Assembly (NCBI GenBank): GCA_029866125.1
Contig: JARWZZ010000015.1
Coordinates: 248,001 to 312,000 of the forward strand
Direction: 5' to 3'
Length of the DNA: 64,000 bases
Origin: Limnobacter sp.
GTDB taxonomy: Bacteria; Pseudomonadota; Gammaproteobacteria; Burkholderiales; Burkholderiaceae_B
Positions 35,732 to 43,745 of this stretch are shown in pieces. Each line of letters begins with the position of its first letter. Position 1 is the first letter of the stretch. The notes under the pieces are model-generated. The model was not told the DNA's origin. It ran no database searches and saw only the letters and a program-made list of their open reading frames with translations. The position numbers and the translations under genes are program-made.

Positions 35732-37642
35732 ATGGCCACAGAAACCAGCAAAACAGCCGTCCAGAAACTTTACCTAGCCTATTATGGCAGACCGGCAGAT
35801 CCATCTGGCCTAGAGTTTTGGGCAACTAGGCTCGATTCGCAAGGTGGTGCGCTCAATGGTATTTTGGATTCCTTCGCAATCAGCGCTGAAGCAACCAAAA
35901 ATTTCGCTGGAAAGTCCAATCAAGAACTCATTCAATCCGTTTATCAAGTTTTGTTCAACAGAACAGTCACTACAACGGACCCTGGTTTGAAGTTTTATTC
36001 CGACAGCCTAAACAAAGGCGAGCGCACGCTGCAATCCATTGCATTGGATATTCTAAATGGCGCCAGTGGAAGCGACCTTACGCTGATACAAAACAAAACA
36101 GAGGTCGCCAAACAATTCACCGATGCGCTGGACACTGCACTCGAGCAGGGAAGCTATGCCGGGGATACTGCCGTGCTACGTGCTCGCACGTTGATTTCAA
36201 AAGTAACAACGGACCTTGCAGTGAGCAAGAGTGTCATTCCTGGTATTGGAGACTTAGCCAGCCTGCTGAAAGGTGACACTAACACTGCCAATCAGGTTCT
36301 GACTTTTGTAGACACACTTCTAAAAAGTTTGCCCACTGGCGGCTCAATTTCAACATCATTTCCACCTACAAATACTGTTACTAAGCCGGTTCCACTGCCA
36401 GAGGTCACAGCGGCTCCGACTGCTGCACCGACTGCCGCCCCAACTTCAGCGCCAACTTCAGCGCCAACTTTAGCGCCAACTTTAGCGCCAACTTCAGCAC
36501 CAACTTTAGCACCAACTTTAGCGCCAACTGAAGCTCCCACGGCGGCACCAACGGCGGCACCAACGGCGGCACCAACAGCACCTCCAACACCGGCCCCCAC
36601 CAAGGCACCCGTTCCAGAAACGGTGAGCACAAGCACATTGGTAGGTGAAGCTCAGGGTAGCGATTTGCCCGGCAGTACGTCCACCACTGGTGTTATTAAA
36701 ACAGACGGTACAGACGTCACCGGTTTTTTTGATCGGACATCTCGTCAAGACTGGTACAGCATGAGGGTCGAGGCCGGAAAGATTTACAAACTGGCCTTGG
36801 ATGCGGCAGGCACGGGTCGGGATTCCATTCAAATTATTCAAGACAATTACATACAGAACTTGGTAAAACTGAGTGAGGACGGTCAATCAATTTACTTCAA
36901 TTCCGACAGTACTGGCACGGTTCACTTTGCTGTCAAGGGTAATACCGCCTTAGAGGGGCAGAGCTACACCATTTCATCTGAAGTGGTTAGCAACCTCGAC
37001 GACCCAGGCTACCAAATTGAGTTTGATTTGCCCACCCAGCTTCTGGCCTTTAAATCGTATTTTGACACTGCGGCGCGAACCATTTCCGACATTGTGGTTG
37101 GGGATTTGCCAGCCGTGGCATCCGCTTACAAAGACGGCTTTGTGGACGATTTGTACGTCAAAGTGATGGTGGACTCGTCCATCACAGGCTCATTGTTGGG
37201 TTATGCCGGGCCAGAAGATTTGCGCGACGGGTCTAAACTGCCCAGTGCTGCTGACATGTACACCACCGCCACAGTGCTTAACAGGCTAAGCCAAACCCAA
37301 GCGGTGGATTTTATTATTCATGAAACGCTGCATGCCATGGGCTTAGGCACCTTGTGGACCAACCTCAAACTGCTGAACAGCTCGGGCAATTACATTGGCG
37401 CCAATGCACTGGATGCATACCGTCAACTGACGGGAAAGCCAAGCCTGACTTCCGTGCCAGTGGACTCTGGCAGTGGGCATTTTTCTGAGGCGGCTTTGGG
37501 CAACGAAATACTTACACCCACCATTGGCCGCAACACCTTTATTAGCGTGGTTTCTATCGGCGCTTTGGAAGATTTAGGCTATGTGGTGGATTACACCGAG
37601 GCGGAAAACTTTGTGTTACCTGCGGGAGTATTTACCGGCTAA
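35732..37642 (+). CDS. DUF4214 / PT-linker / zinc metalloprotease, surface or secreted
   Basis: 636 residues. Residues ~1-115 are DUF4214 (KLYLAYYGRPADPSGLEFW, YQVLFNRTVTT), often found in S-layer-like and type I secreted proteins. A repetitive linker of APT/SAPT/LAPT units follows (~227-293). Next is a beta-sandwich of the pre-peptidase type (FFDRTSRQDWYSMRVEAGKIY region, ~325-420). The C-terminus has HETLHAMGLGTLW, an H-E-x-x-H-x-x-G zinc motif at His530/Glu531/His534, as in leishmanolysin-like and matrixin-like proteases. No Sec signal is present, which with DUF4214 fits type I export. Probably a secreted protease with a flexible spacer. Confidence 0.75.
   Translation: MATETSKTAVQKLYLAYYGRPADPSGLEFWATRLDSQGGALNGILDSFAISAEATKNFAGKSNQELIQSVYQVLFNRTVTTTDPGLKFYSDSLNKGERTLQSIALDILNGASGSDLTLIQNKTEVAKQFTDALDTALEQGSYAGDTAVLRARTLISKVTTDLAVSKSVIPGIGDLASLLKGDTNTANQVLTFVDTLLKSLPTGGSISTSFPPTNTVTKPVPLPEVTAAPTAAPTAAPTSAPTSAPTLAPTLAPTSAPTLAPTLAPTEAPTAAPTAAPTAAPTAPPTPAPTKAPVPETVSTSTLVGEAQGSDLPGSTSTTGVIKTDGTDVTGFFDRTSRQDWYSMRVEAGKIYKLALDAAGTGRDSIQIIQDNYIQNLVKLSEDGQSIYFNSDSTGTVHFAVKGNTALEGQSYTISSEVVSNLDDPGYQIEFDLPTQLLAFKSYFDTAARTISDIVVGDLPAVASAYKDGFVDDLYVKVMVDSSITGSLLGYAGPEDLRDGSKLPSAADMYTTATVLNRLSQTQAVDFIIHETLHAMGLGTLWTNLKLLNSSGNYIGANALDAYRQLTGKPSLTSVPVDSGSGHFSEAALGNEILTPTIGRNTFISVVSIGALEDLGYVVDYTEAENFVLPAGVFTG
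36410..36611 (+). repeat. In-frame Ala-Pro-Thr repeat
   Basis: About 200 bases of degenerate 12-base units (gcgccaacttca / gcgccaacttta / gcaccaacggcg) coding for SAPT/LAPT/AAPT within the metalloprotease gene. Near-identical neighbouring units suggest recent slippage. Confidence 0.9.
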
Positions 37643-38007
37643 GCGCGCACCGTTTACAACCCACTGCCCCTGATCTAAAAGCCTTAATCGTTTCTGCAGA
37701 AGTTCTTTCTGCAGAACGCACCCCACTTTGAACCTTCACTGCCAAGTTCACCACGAAGGTGTCCCAATACGAACGTGGACCACCGTTGTCAATGACTTCC
37801 CATATTTTTCGTGGGCTGACTTCGCCAACCCGCCGCACAGTGCCAGAACCCACAAGCCCAGCTACCCCACGCAAGGGTGCGCTGGCCCGCGCTGTACACG
37901 TATTGATGGGTAGTCCGCCTCATCTGAATTTGAACAAAATGCTATCAGCTTGATTATTCGTTGAAACACTTAACTTTGATGAACCCAGTTTAAGGAGATC
38001 ATCCGCC
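37643..38007. other. Intergenic region with a paired palindrome
   Basis: No convincing gene in 365 bases. Two identical 10-base palindromes TTCTGCAGAA lie at 37692-37701 and 37707-37716, their centres 15 bases apart. They could be an operator or form a cruciform. Minus-strand translation near 37740-37790 gives SYWDTFVVNLAVKVQS, resembling a fragment at 23725-23790, perhaps a decayed shared element. A good AAGGAG ribosome site lies at 37992-37997. Confidence 0.45.
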
Positions 38008-39720
38008 ATGACCCTAGTTGTATCACTTCCAGCCCGCATACTGCTTCAATGCATTACTCTCGGCAGCATGGAGAGAATTGAAGAGAATCGTGACATGTAT
38101 AGGATAACCCGTAGCGCCTACAACCGTGCAATGTTACGTCTGCATGACAGATTGCACGAAAGCCACCTCAGGTCTAAAAACGGAGGATCGAGTTTTGTGA
38201 GCAGGCCAAATTTGCGCCGCATGCCAAAAATACCCAACCCATTTGCATCAAGGACCCAAGCAAGGACCCAACCCACAACAACAGGGCAGGCTGCACAGAC
38301 TCATACCCGCCGCCGTGCAGACCAGTTTGTGCCGTACACGGACAGCTTGAGTGATGATCAACTCATTCAGTATGCAGTGAATCGCAAATACCTTGAAGAA
38401 GACAAATTGGTTTTGTTGCACTGCCTAAGCGGGATCGTTGAAAACACAAATCGAACAAAATACAACCGATACACCGCCGCCATACAGATCGCGAAGCTAC
38501 TGGGTTCAGACGAAACCATTTACATGCATGGTGCGGATCGTCAGGCCAATTATTTTGCAGGCTATGCGATTGATTTAATGCTGCAGGAAATGGACAACAG
38601 CTTTTCCAAAGACATAGAAAAATCTTTTCGGGAAACTTTAAAGCTGTGGATTCATGATTTGGCACCCGAGCAAGAGAAGTTCAATCTGGATGGGATAATC
38701 CGCATGCGGGATGAGTTGAACACCATCCTATTCGACGAGCACTTTTTTGATGGGGCCAACACCAGTGCGGCATGGCGCAATACCTTGAAAATGGAAGACA
38801 CGTTAGTAAACCAATTAACGGAAAGCGTCTCAACCGAAGCAGTGAGAGACCGTGGAGCGCAAGTGCTAGCCAAAATGGAAGCCAAAATTCCCGTGAGGCA
38901 AAAGCTGCACTTGGCACCCTGCATTTTGGACATCAAAAAACAATGCCGAGCACTTATCACAGACACAAGACGGCTTGAAAATGCATTTGCGGGTTTGGAA
39001 AAACTCTCCGAAAACGATAACGTGGATAACAACTGGAGTGTTAAACGCAGCCCTGCCTCCATTCTGCCGGTGGTTTGGGCTTACGTTCAAACCACCACAG
39101 ACGACACTTTGCGGGGCAACCTGATGGAAGCCTTTTTCAACAAGCTGGTAGAGGTCAAAGTGGAGTCACCTTGCGTGGTGGGGCAACTTCAACGTTTGCT
39201 GGATGTGCCCACCGGGCTGGACCCCGACATGGACCAGTTTGGCGCTGCGGCACAAATGGGCGATGAGCTTTCCACCATTGCCAGCAAAGTCTACGAGCGG
39301 TTTGACAAACTGATTGAAGAGGACGCTACTGTTTCCCGCTCACGCAACGAGGAACAACTCGCCAGCCCAGTTGGCCGGATGGGCAAATTGTTGTTTAGGC
39401 AAAGGGTTGAACAAGACGTGGGCCGATTCCGCGGCATCAACGTCCGTCAATTGGAAGCCGACATCCAACGCCTAGAAGCCGGTTTTGAACTTTTGGATGA
39501 CGCCCCCCAGAATGCAAATGTTTCGAATGAGGATTGGCTTTACCTTTGGAGCGATCTGGGCATTCCCCCAAGTTTACAGCCTTCATCCCCACGCGAGATG
39601 AGCGCTGAAGAAGCCAAAGCGATCATCAACCTGTTGCTAACCAAAAACAGTGACGGGTTGAGCCATTTGGCCGACCAAGACTCATCACAAATTTTTGGCA
39701 GGGTTGGCATGCCCAAGTAA
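38008..39720 (+). CDS. Unknown 570-aa protein, effector-like
   Basis: 570 residues from an ATG with AAGGAG ten bases upstream. I do not recognise a family. The N-terminal ~110 residues are basic and Ser/Thr/Gln/Arg-rich without a signal peptide, followed by a largely helical body from residue ~112 (DSLSDDQLIQYAVNRKYL). Notable blocks are VLLHCLSGIVENTN (~132-145) and a cysteine-containing ESPCVVGQLQRLLDVPTGLD (~390-409). The size, helical make-up and disordered leader match the other effector-like proteins in the window, and it lies in the same sector. It is convergent with aceK, and only eight bases separate the stops. Confidence 0.5.
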   Translation: MTLVVSLPARILLQCITLGSMERIEENRDMYRITRSAYNRAMLRLHDRLHESHLRSKNGGSSFVSRPNLRRMPKIPNPFASRTQARTQPTTTGQAAQTHTRRRADQFVPYTDSLSDDQLIQYAVNRKYLEEDKLVLLHCLSGIVENTNRTKYNRYTAAIQIAKLLGSDETIYMHGADRQANYFAGYAIDLMLQEMDNSFSKDIEKSFRETLKLWIHDLAPEQEKFNLDGIIRMRDELNTILFDEHFFDGANTSAAWRNTLKMEDTLVNQLTESVSTEAVRDRGAQVLAKMEAKIPVRQKLHLAPCILDIKKQCRALITDTRRLENAFAGLEKLSENDNVDNNWSVKRSPASILPVVWAYVQTTTDDTLRGNLMEAFFNKLVEVKVESPCVVGQLQRLLDVPTGLDPDMDQFGAAAQMGDELSTIASKVYERFDKLIEEDATVSRSRNEEQLASPVGRMGKLLFRQRVEQDVGRFRGINVRQLEADIQRLEAGFELLDDAPQNANVSNEDWLYLWSDLGIPPSLQPSSPREMSAEEAKAIINLLLTKNSDGLSHLADQDSSQIFGRVGMPK

Positions 39721-39728
39721 CGTACCGA

Positions 39729-41621
39729 TTATTGAGCCCTAGCTCGCTTGAAGCGGTTGGTAAACCTGACCGCTTCCGAGTAAGGGAATATGTCTTCAAT
39801 GTGCCCTTGCTGGATGCGGTCTTTTCGCTCCTGCCAAAACTCGTATTCCAGCAAATCCTTGTGCTTGGCCAAAAAGGCTTTCCGTACGCGGCGGTCGCCC
39901 AGCAAAAACTGACCAAACTCCTCGGGGAATACATCCTTGGCCTCCACCCGGTACCAAGGCTCATGGGACATCTCAGCCTCGGGGTTGGGTGCCTCCGGAA
40001 TTTTGCGGAAGTTGCAATCCGTCATGTATTCAATTTCGTCGTAGTCATAAAACACCACGCGGCCCAAGCGGGTTACGCCAAAGTTTTTAAACAGCATGTC
40101 ACCGGGGAAAATATTGGCCGCTGCCAACTGCTTGATGGCGTTGCCGTATTCAATAATGCCGTGCTCCACCTCGGCATCTGTGCCGGTGTGCAGGTAAATG
40201 TTCAAAGGCGTCATGCGGCGCTCAATGTACACATGCTTGATGGTAATCATGTCGCCTTCAAAGGTCAGCGAAGACTCGCAGGTGTCCACCAAATGGTCGA
40301 TCAACTCCTGACAAAAGCGGCTGCGCGGCAGGCTCACGTGGGAGTACTCCCAAGTGTCTGCCATACGGCCCACGCGGTCATGCTCTTTCACCAGCTGGTA
40401 CTTTTTCATCACGCCTGCGCAATCAATCTCTTTGGACGGCGCAATTTTGTCTTTAATCAGCTTGAACACATACGGGTAAGACGGCAAGGTGAACACCGCC
40501 ATCACCAAACCTTTGATGCCCGGTGCCACAATAAAATTGTCGTGCGAGTGTTTCAGGTGGTGCAAAAAGTCTCGGTAAAACAAAGTCTTACCTTGTTTGT
40601 GCAAACCCAGCATGGTGTACATCTCAGCTTTGGGTTTGTTGGGCAAAAGGGTTCTCAAAAATTGAACATAGGCACCCGGTGTTTCCATGTCCACCAAAAA
40701 GTAAGCGCGGGTAAATGAGAACAGCGTCGCAATTTGCTGCACATTGAACAACATGGTGTCAATGTACAAACGGCCAGTGGAATCCCTCAAAATCGGAATG
40801 GCAAAAGGCAGAGGCAAATTGCCGTTCATGAACTTGCCAATGATGTAAGCGCCCTTGTTCCGGAAAAACAGGCTACCCAACACTTGTATTTGGCAATCTT
40901 GGTCAATTTTGATCGGGCGGGGAATCACCTGCCGCGCGGCAAACGCCATGTAGCGGATGTCTCGGTCCAAATCCACAAACTCTGCATTTAAACCAAAGTC
41001 ACTGATCATGCGTTTCAGCGTTTTGCGCAAACCACCGCTTTCTGGGTTGGCCGGGTAATAGCAACGGTAAGAGGGTGGGTCGCTTTCCACATACTCAGTG
41101 CTCACCGCAGGGCGCACAAATAAAAACCGGTTGTGGTAGTAGTCCCGGTGCAAAATCTTGGTAATCACTGAATTGAAAAACGTTTCAGCCAGCTCCGGTT
41201 GCTTGTGGTCCACCAAATAAGTCACGAAGCGGGTTTTGACCTTTTGCCACACAGATTCCGCCATCAACGGCGCACCGTAATTGCGGCGTAAAAGGTCAAC
41301 GGCCTCTTTCACCCGTTCGTCATAGAAATCAATACGATCCCTTGCCAACTGCTGGATTAAATGCCAATCCCCGTCCTCGAACAGCTTTTTGGCCTGCTGG
41401 GCACAGTACCTGAACAAGCGGTAATGTTTGTCAAAGCCCGCCAAAATGTCAGAAGCCACATTCTTGGAAAGTACTCTCTCCTCCTCATCTGACATTCCGC
41501 TGACCTCGGTCAGCTCGCCCGAATCATCATCAAAATCAATGGGTTCAATTGAGTTATCTCGGGCGTTGTCACTCACTGAGTCACTGAGTGAGTCACTGAG
41601 TTCTCTGGGCAGGCTGCTCAT
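39729..41621 (-). CDS. aceK: Isocitrate dehydrogenase kinase/phosphatase AceK
   Basis: 630 residues from ATG 41621 (a TTG at 41654 would add eleven); E. coli AceK is about 580. AceK phosphorylates and dephosphorylates isocitrate dehydrogenase, steering carbon into the glyoxylate shunt during growth on acetate or fatty acids. Many blocks match: ESFFNSVYCRLF-type AETFFNSVITKILHRD, APGIKGLVMAVFTLPSY (P-loop-like nucleotide site), YQLVKEHDRVGRMADT, RRMTPLNIYL and AAANIFPGDMLFKNFGVTRLGRVVFYDYDEI, quoted in part as NIFPGDMLFKNFGVTR. The extra N-terminal ~45 residues form an acidic Ser/Asp repeat absent from the enterobacterial enzyme. It stands apart from aceA/aceB. Confidence 0.93.
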   Translation of the reverse strand: MSSLPRELSDSLSDSVSDNARDNSIEPIDFDDDSGELTEVSGMSDEEERVLSKNVASDILAGFDKHYRLFRYCAQQAKKLFEDGDWHLIQQLARDRIDFYDERVKEAVDLLRRNYGAPLMAESVWQKVKTRFVTYLVDHKQPELAETFFNSVITKILHRDYYHNRFLFVRPAVSTEYVESDPPSYRCYYPANPESGGLRKTLKRMISDFGLNAEFVDLDRDIRYMAFAARQVIPRPIKIDQDCQIQVLGSLFFRNKGAYIIGKFMNGNLPLPFAIPILRDSTGRLYIDTMLFNVQQIATLFSFTRAYFLVDMETPGAYVQFLRTLLPNKPKAEMYTMLGLHKQGKTLFYRDFLHHLKHSHDNFIVAPGIKGLVMAVFTLPSYPYVFKLIKDKIAPSKEIDCAGVMKKYQLVKEHDRVGRMADTWEYSHVSLPRSRFCQELIDHLVDTCESSLTFEGDMITIKHVYIERRMTPLNIYLHTGTDAEVEHGIIEYGNAIKQLAAANIFPGDMLFKNFGVTRLGRVVFYDYDEIEYMTDCNFRKIPEAPNPEAEMSHEPWYRVEAKDVFPEEFGQFLLGDRRVRKAFLAKHKDLLEYEFWQERKDRIQQGHIEDIFPYSEAVRFTNRFKRARAQ

Positions 41622-41735
41622 AAGTACGTCATCCAATAGGGTGAATAAAGACAATACAAAACCATTCTACTGAATTATTGGGTGAACTACCTTGGCCTGT
41701 TTGCCCACTCAAGTCTTTATGAATGGTTGACAATC

Positions 41736-43709
41736 ATGCCCATCCAAAATACAGCCGCTCAAATCGAACTTTCACTTTCATCAGAAAGCTCAGAAAACGC
41801 CTTCTCCAATACCTCAGCCAACACACTCATGAGCAGGGTCCAACTGGAAGCCCAGCTCACCGAATGGTGTCGAGACGGGCACCCCACTGAAAACCGCATC
41901 GAGGCTAAAAACCGCATCCTGCAGTACATCACTCACTCATCAAGCACATCAAGCCGGGCAGCCGACACGCTCGACCTTTCAAACCTGGGCCTACGCGCGG
42001 TGGTGAGCCAACATGGCACCTCCGGATTGCCTCTTTGCTTGGCAAACTTACACCATTTGGCACCTAAGCTTCGCAGGCTCGACCTGAGCAACAACGCCTA
42101 CCGTTTTGTGCCGGATGCCGTGATTCAAATGCCCCGGCGTATGCAGGTGGACCTCAACAACAACCCCTTCGAAGTAGGGGCGCTGGACTTGGCCAGGCGC
42201 GAAATTGCGTACAATGTTGCCCAAAGTCAACGCAGCACAATCGTCAGCCAACCCACCAGCCAAGCTCCCGACCCAGACTTGCAGATGGCTCGTCTTGCAC
42301 AGCAACTGGCCACAGTGGGTTTGGCCCGTGCGGAAACATTGCCCGTCCAAATTGATGGCATTGAAGACACTCACTACGACAGGGTTCAGGTCATGCGCAT
42401 GGCACGAGCCCAGTACCTCAAAAACCGAGTGCCCGACGACAACAAGGGTGTGGTCATGAATCGCATAGAAACCTGTTTTGAGGCACAAACCACCTCCCCT
42501 GGTAGCGCAGAGGCCACTCAACTGGACTTGTCGTGGCTTGACTTATCCGAACTGCCCGACTGCTTTCACCTGCTGAAACCCCTGCTTACGCTTAATCTCA
42601 GTGGTAACGATTTCAGTCAAAAAAGGTCGCTGCCGGTCGGCATCGCTGAACTTCAAAACCTAGAATATTTGCAGGTACAGCACTGCGACATTCGGGATGT
42701 GCCTTCCACCCTAGGGGCGTTGCCGAGCGGTTGCGTGGTCGACCTGCGGAACAACCCCCTCAACAGCACAGCCCAAATGTCCTTCAACGTGGCCAAAGCG
42801 CTTAGCATGAGCCTGCCGCTTGAGGCTGGCCCCAGCTATGTGTTCGACAACGCCCAAATCGCCGAAAATTGTCCAGCCCCCGCAGCACTTCAAGCCATAG
42901 ACAATTGGAAAGCACGAGCCAAAGAATCACTGGATGCCAACAACATCAAAGACCTCAACGCCTTGATTGAAGTTTTAGGCCCCGAGGGCACACAGGCGCT
43001 GAACACATTCTTGCTGGACTTGGAACAAATACCCAACGGTGAATACCCCACAGAGGATTTGGTTGATCAAGTGAACCACTTGATCGACTTTTTGATGACC
43101 GAGGACGGGCGCAGTCACAACCGGATAGTCGAGCTGATCCAACACCTACCCAACACCCCGACTGGTTTGCTGATTGGCCTGAGCGACTGCTTGGCCGTGG
43201 CCAATTCGCTCGAACACTTTTCGGGCGATGAACTCACAATCCAAGAATTCATCCACAATTCACGCGGCATGTACGCGTATTTGAATTTAAGAGCCCTTTG
43301 CAAATCGGTCGTCAGATCATTCAACATACCCAATGAGCCTGAATTCACCATCAACTGCATACGTCGGCTTAACCAGCAACACCCACTGGACTTGATAGCC
43401 ACTGGCTCGTCTGTACCCAGTTCAGCGCCCCATCAACAGCTGCTTGAACAAACAGTACAACAGGTGCTAAACCCAGTTGCAGGTGAAAAAATAGCCATGA
43501 AACTGGTGATGCAAGGCAATTGGGGGCATATTGTTCAAACCCGCCTGCCCGAGCTTTTTGCCGTTTACAAAGCCAATGTGCAAGAACGACTGCTTGCATT
43601 GGTGGAACGTGGTGGGGTTAGATCCATCAATGACGGCGAAACCAACCGCATTCGCCGAAATGGTCTGTACGAAATCACCGACCAGTACTTGAGGGAAACA
43701 GGCTATTAA
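41736..43709 (+). CDS. LRR protein with degenerate NEL-like tail; effector candidate
   Basis: 657 residues from ATG 41736 (GTG 41682 would add 18). The N-terminus is Ser/Asn-rich. Two copies of a helical cap plus LRR module follow: RIEAKNRILQYI then LDLSNLGLRAV and LRRLDLSNNAYRFVP; and NRIETCFEAQT then LDLSWLDLSELPDC and LTLNLSGNDF. The cap-LRR pairing W-x-x-x-G...NR...RI is the hallmark of IpaH/SspH effectors. The C-terminal ~300 residues are helical and include a segment resembling the NEL W-P-x-F region (MQGNWGHIVQTRLPELFAVY), but no C-x-D motif is present. It may be a catalytically dead partner of the ligase 36 bases downstream, with which it probably forms an operon. Confidence 0.65.
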   Translation: MPIQNTAAQIELSLSSESSENAFSNTSANTLMSRVQLEAQLTEWCRDGHPTENRIEAKNRILQYITHSSSTSSRAADTLDLSNLGLRAVVSQHGTSGLPLCLANLHHLAPKLRRLDLSNNAYRFVPDAVIQMPRRMQVDLNNNPFEVGALDLARREIAYNVAQSQRSTIVSQPTSQAPDPDLQMARLAQQLATVGLARAETLPVQIDGIEDTHYDRVQVMRMARAQYLKNRVPDDNKGVVMNRIETCFEAQTTSPGSAEATQLDLSWLDLSELPDCFHLLKPLLTLNLSGNDFSQKRSLPVGIAELQNLEYLQVQHCDIRDVPSTLGALPSGCVVDLRNNPLNSTAQMSFNVAKALSMSLPLEAGPSYVFDNAQIAENCPAPAALQAIDNWKARAKESLDANNIKDLNALIEVLGPEGTQALNTFLLDLEQIPNGEYPTEDLVDQVNHLIDFLMTEDGRSHNRIVELIQHLPNTPTGLLIGLSDCLAVANSLEHFSGDELTIQEFIHNSRGMYAYLNLRALCKSVVRSFNIPNEPEFTINCIRRLNQQHPLDLIATGSSVPSSAPHQQLLEQTVQQVLNPVAGEKIAMKLVMQGNWGHIVQTRLPELFAVYKANVQERLLALVERGGVRSINDGETNRIRRNGLYEITDQYLRETGY

Positions 43710-43745
43710 GTTTTTACATTCCACCGCACCACAGCACACCGCGCC

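Noticed and set aside
39732-40718. 328-residue frame antisense to aceK
   Set aside because: Runs opposite a strongly conserved aceK region and resembles no protein family.
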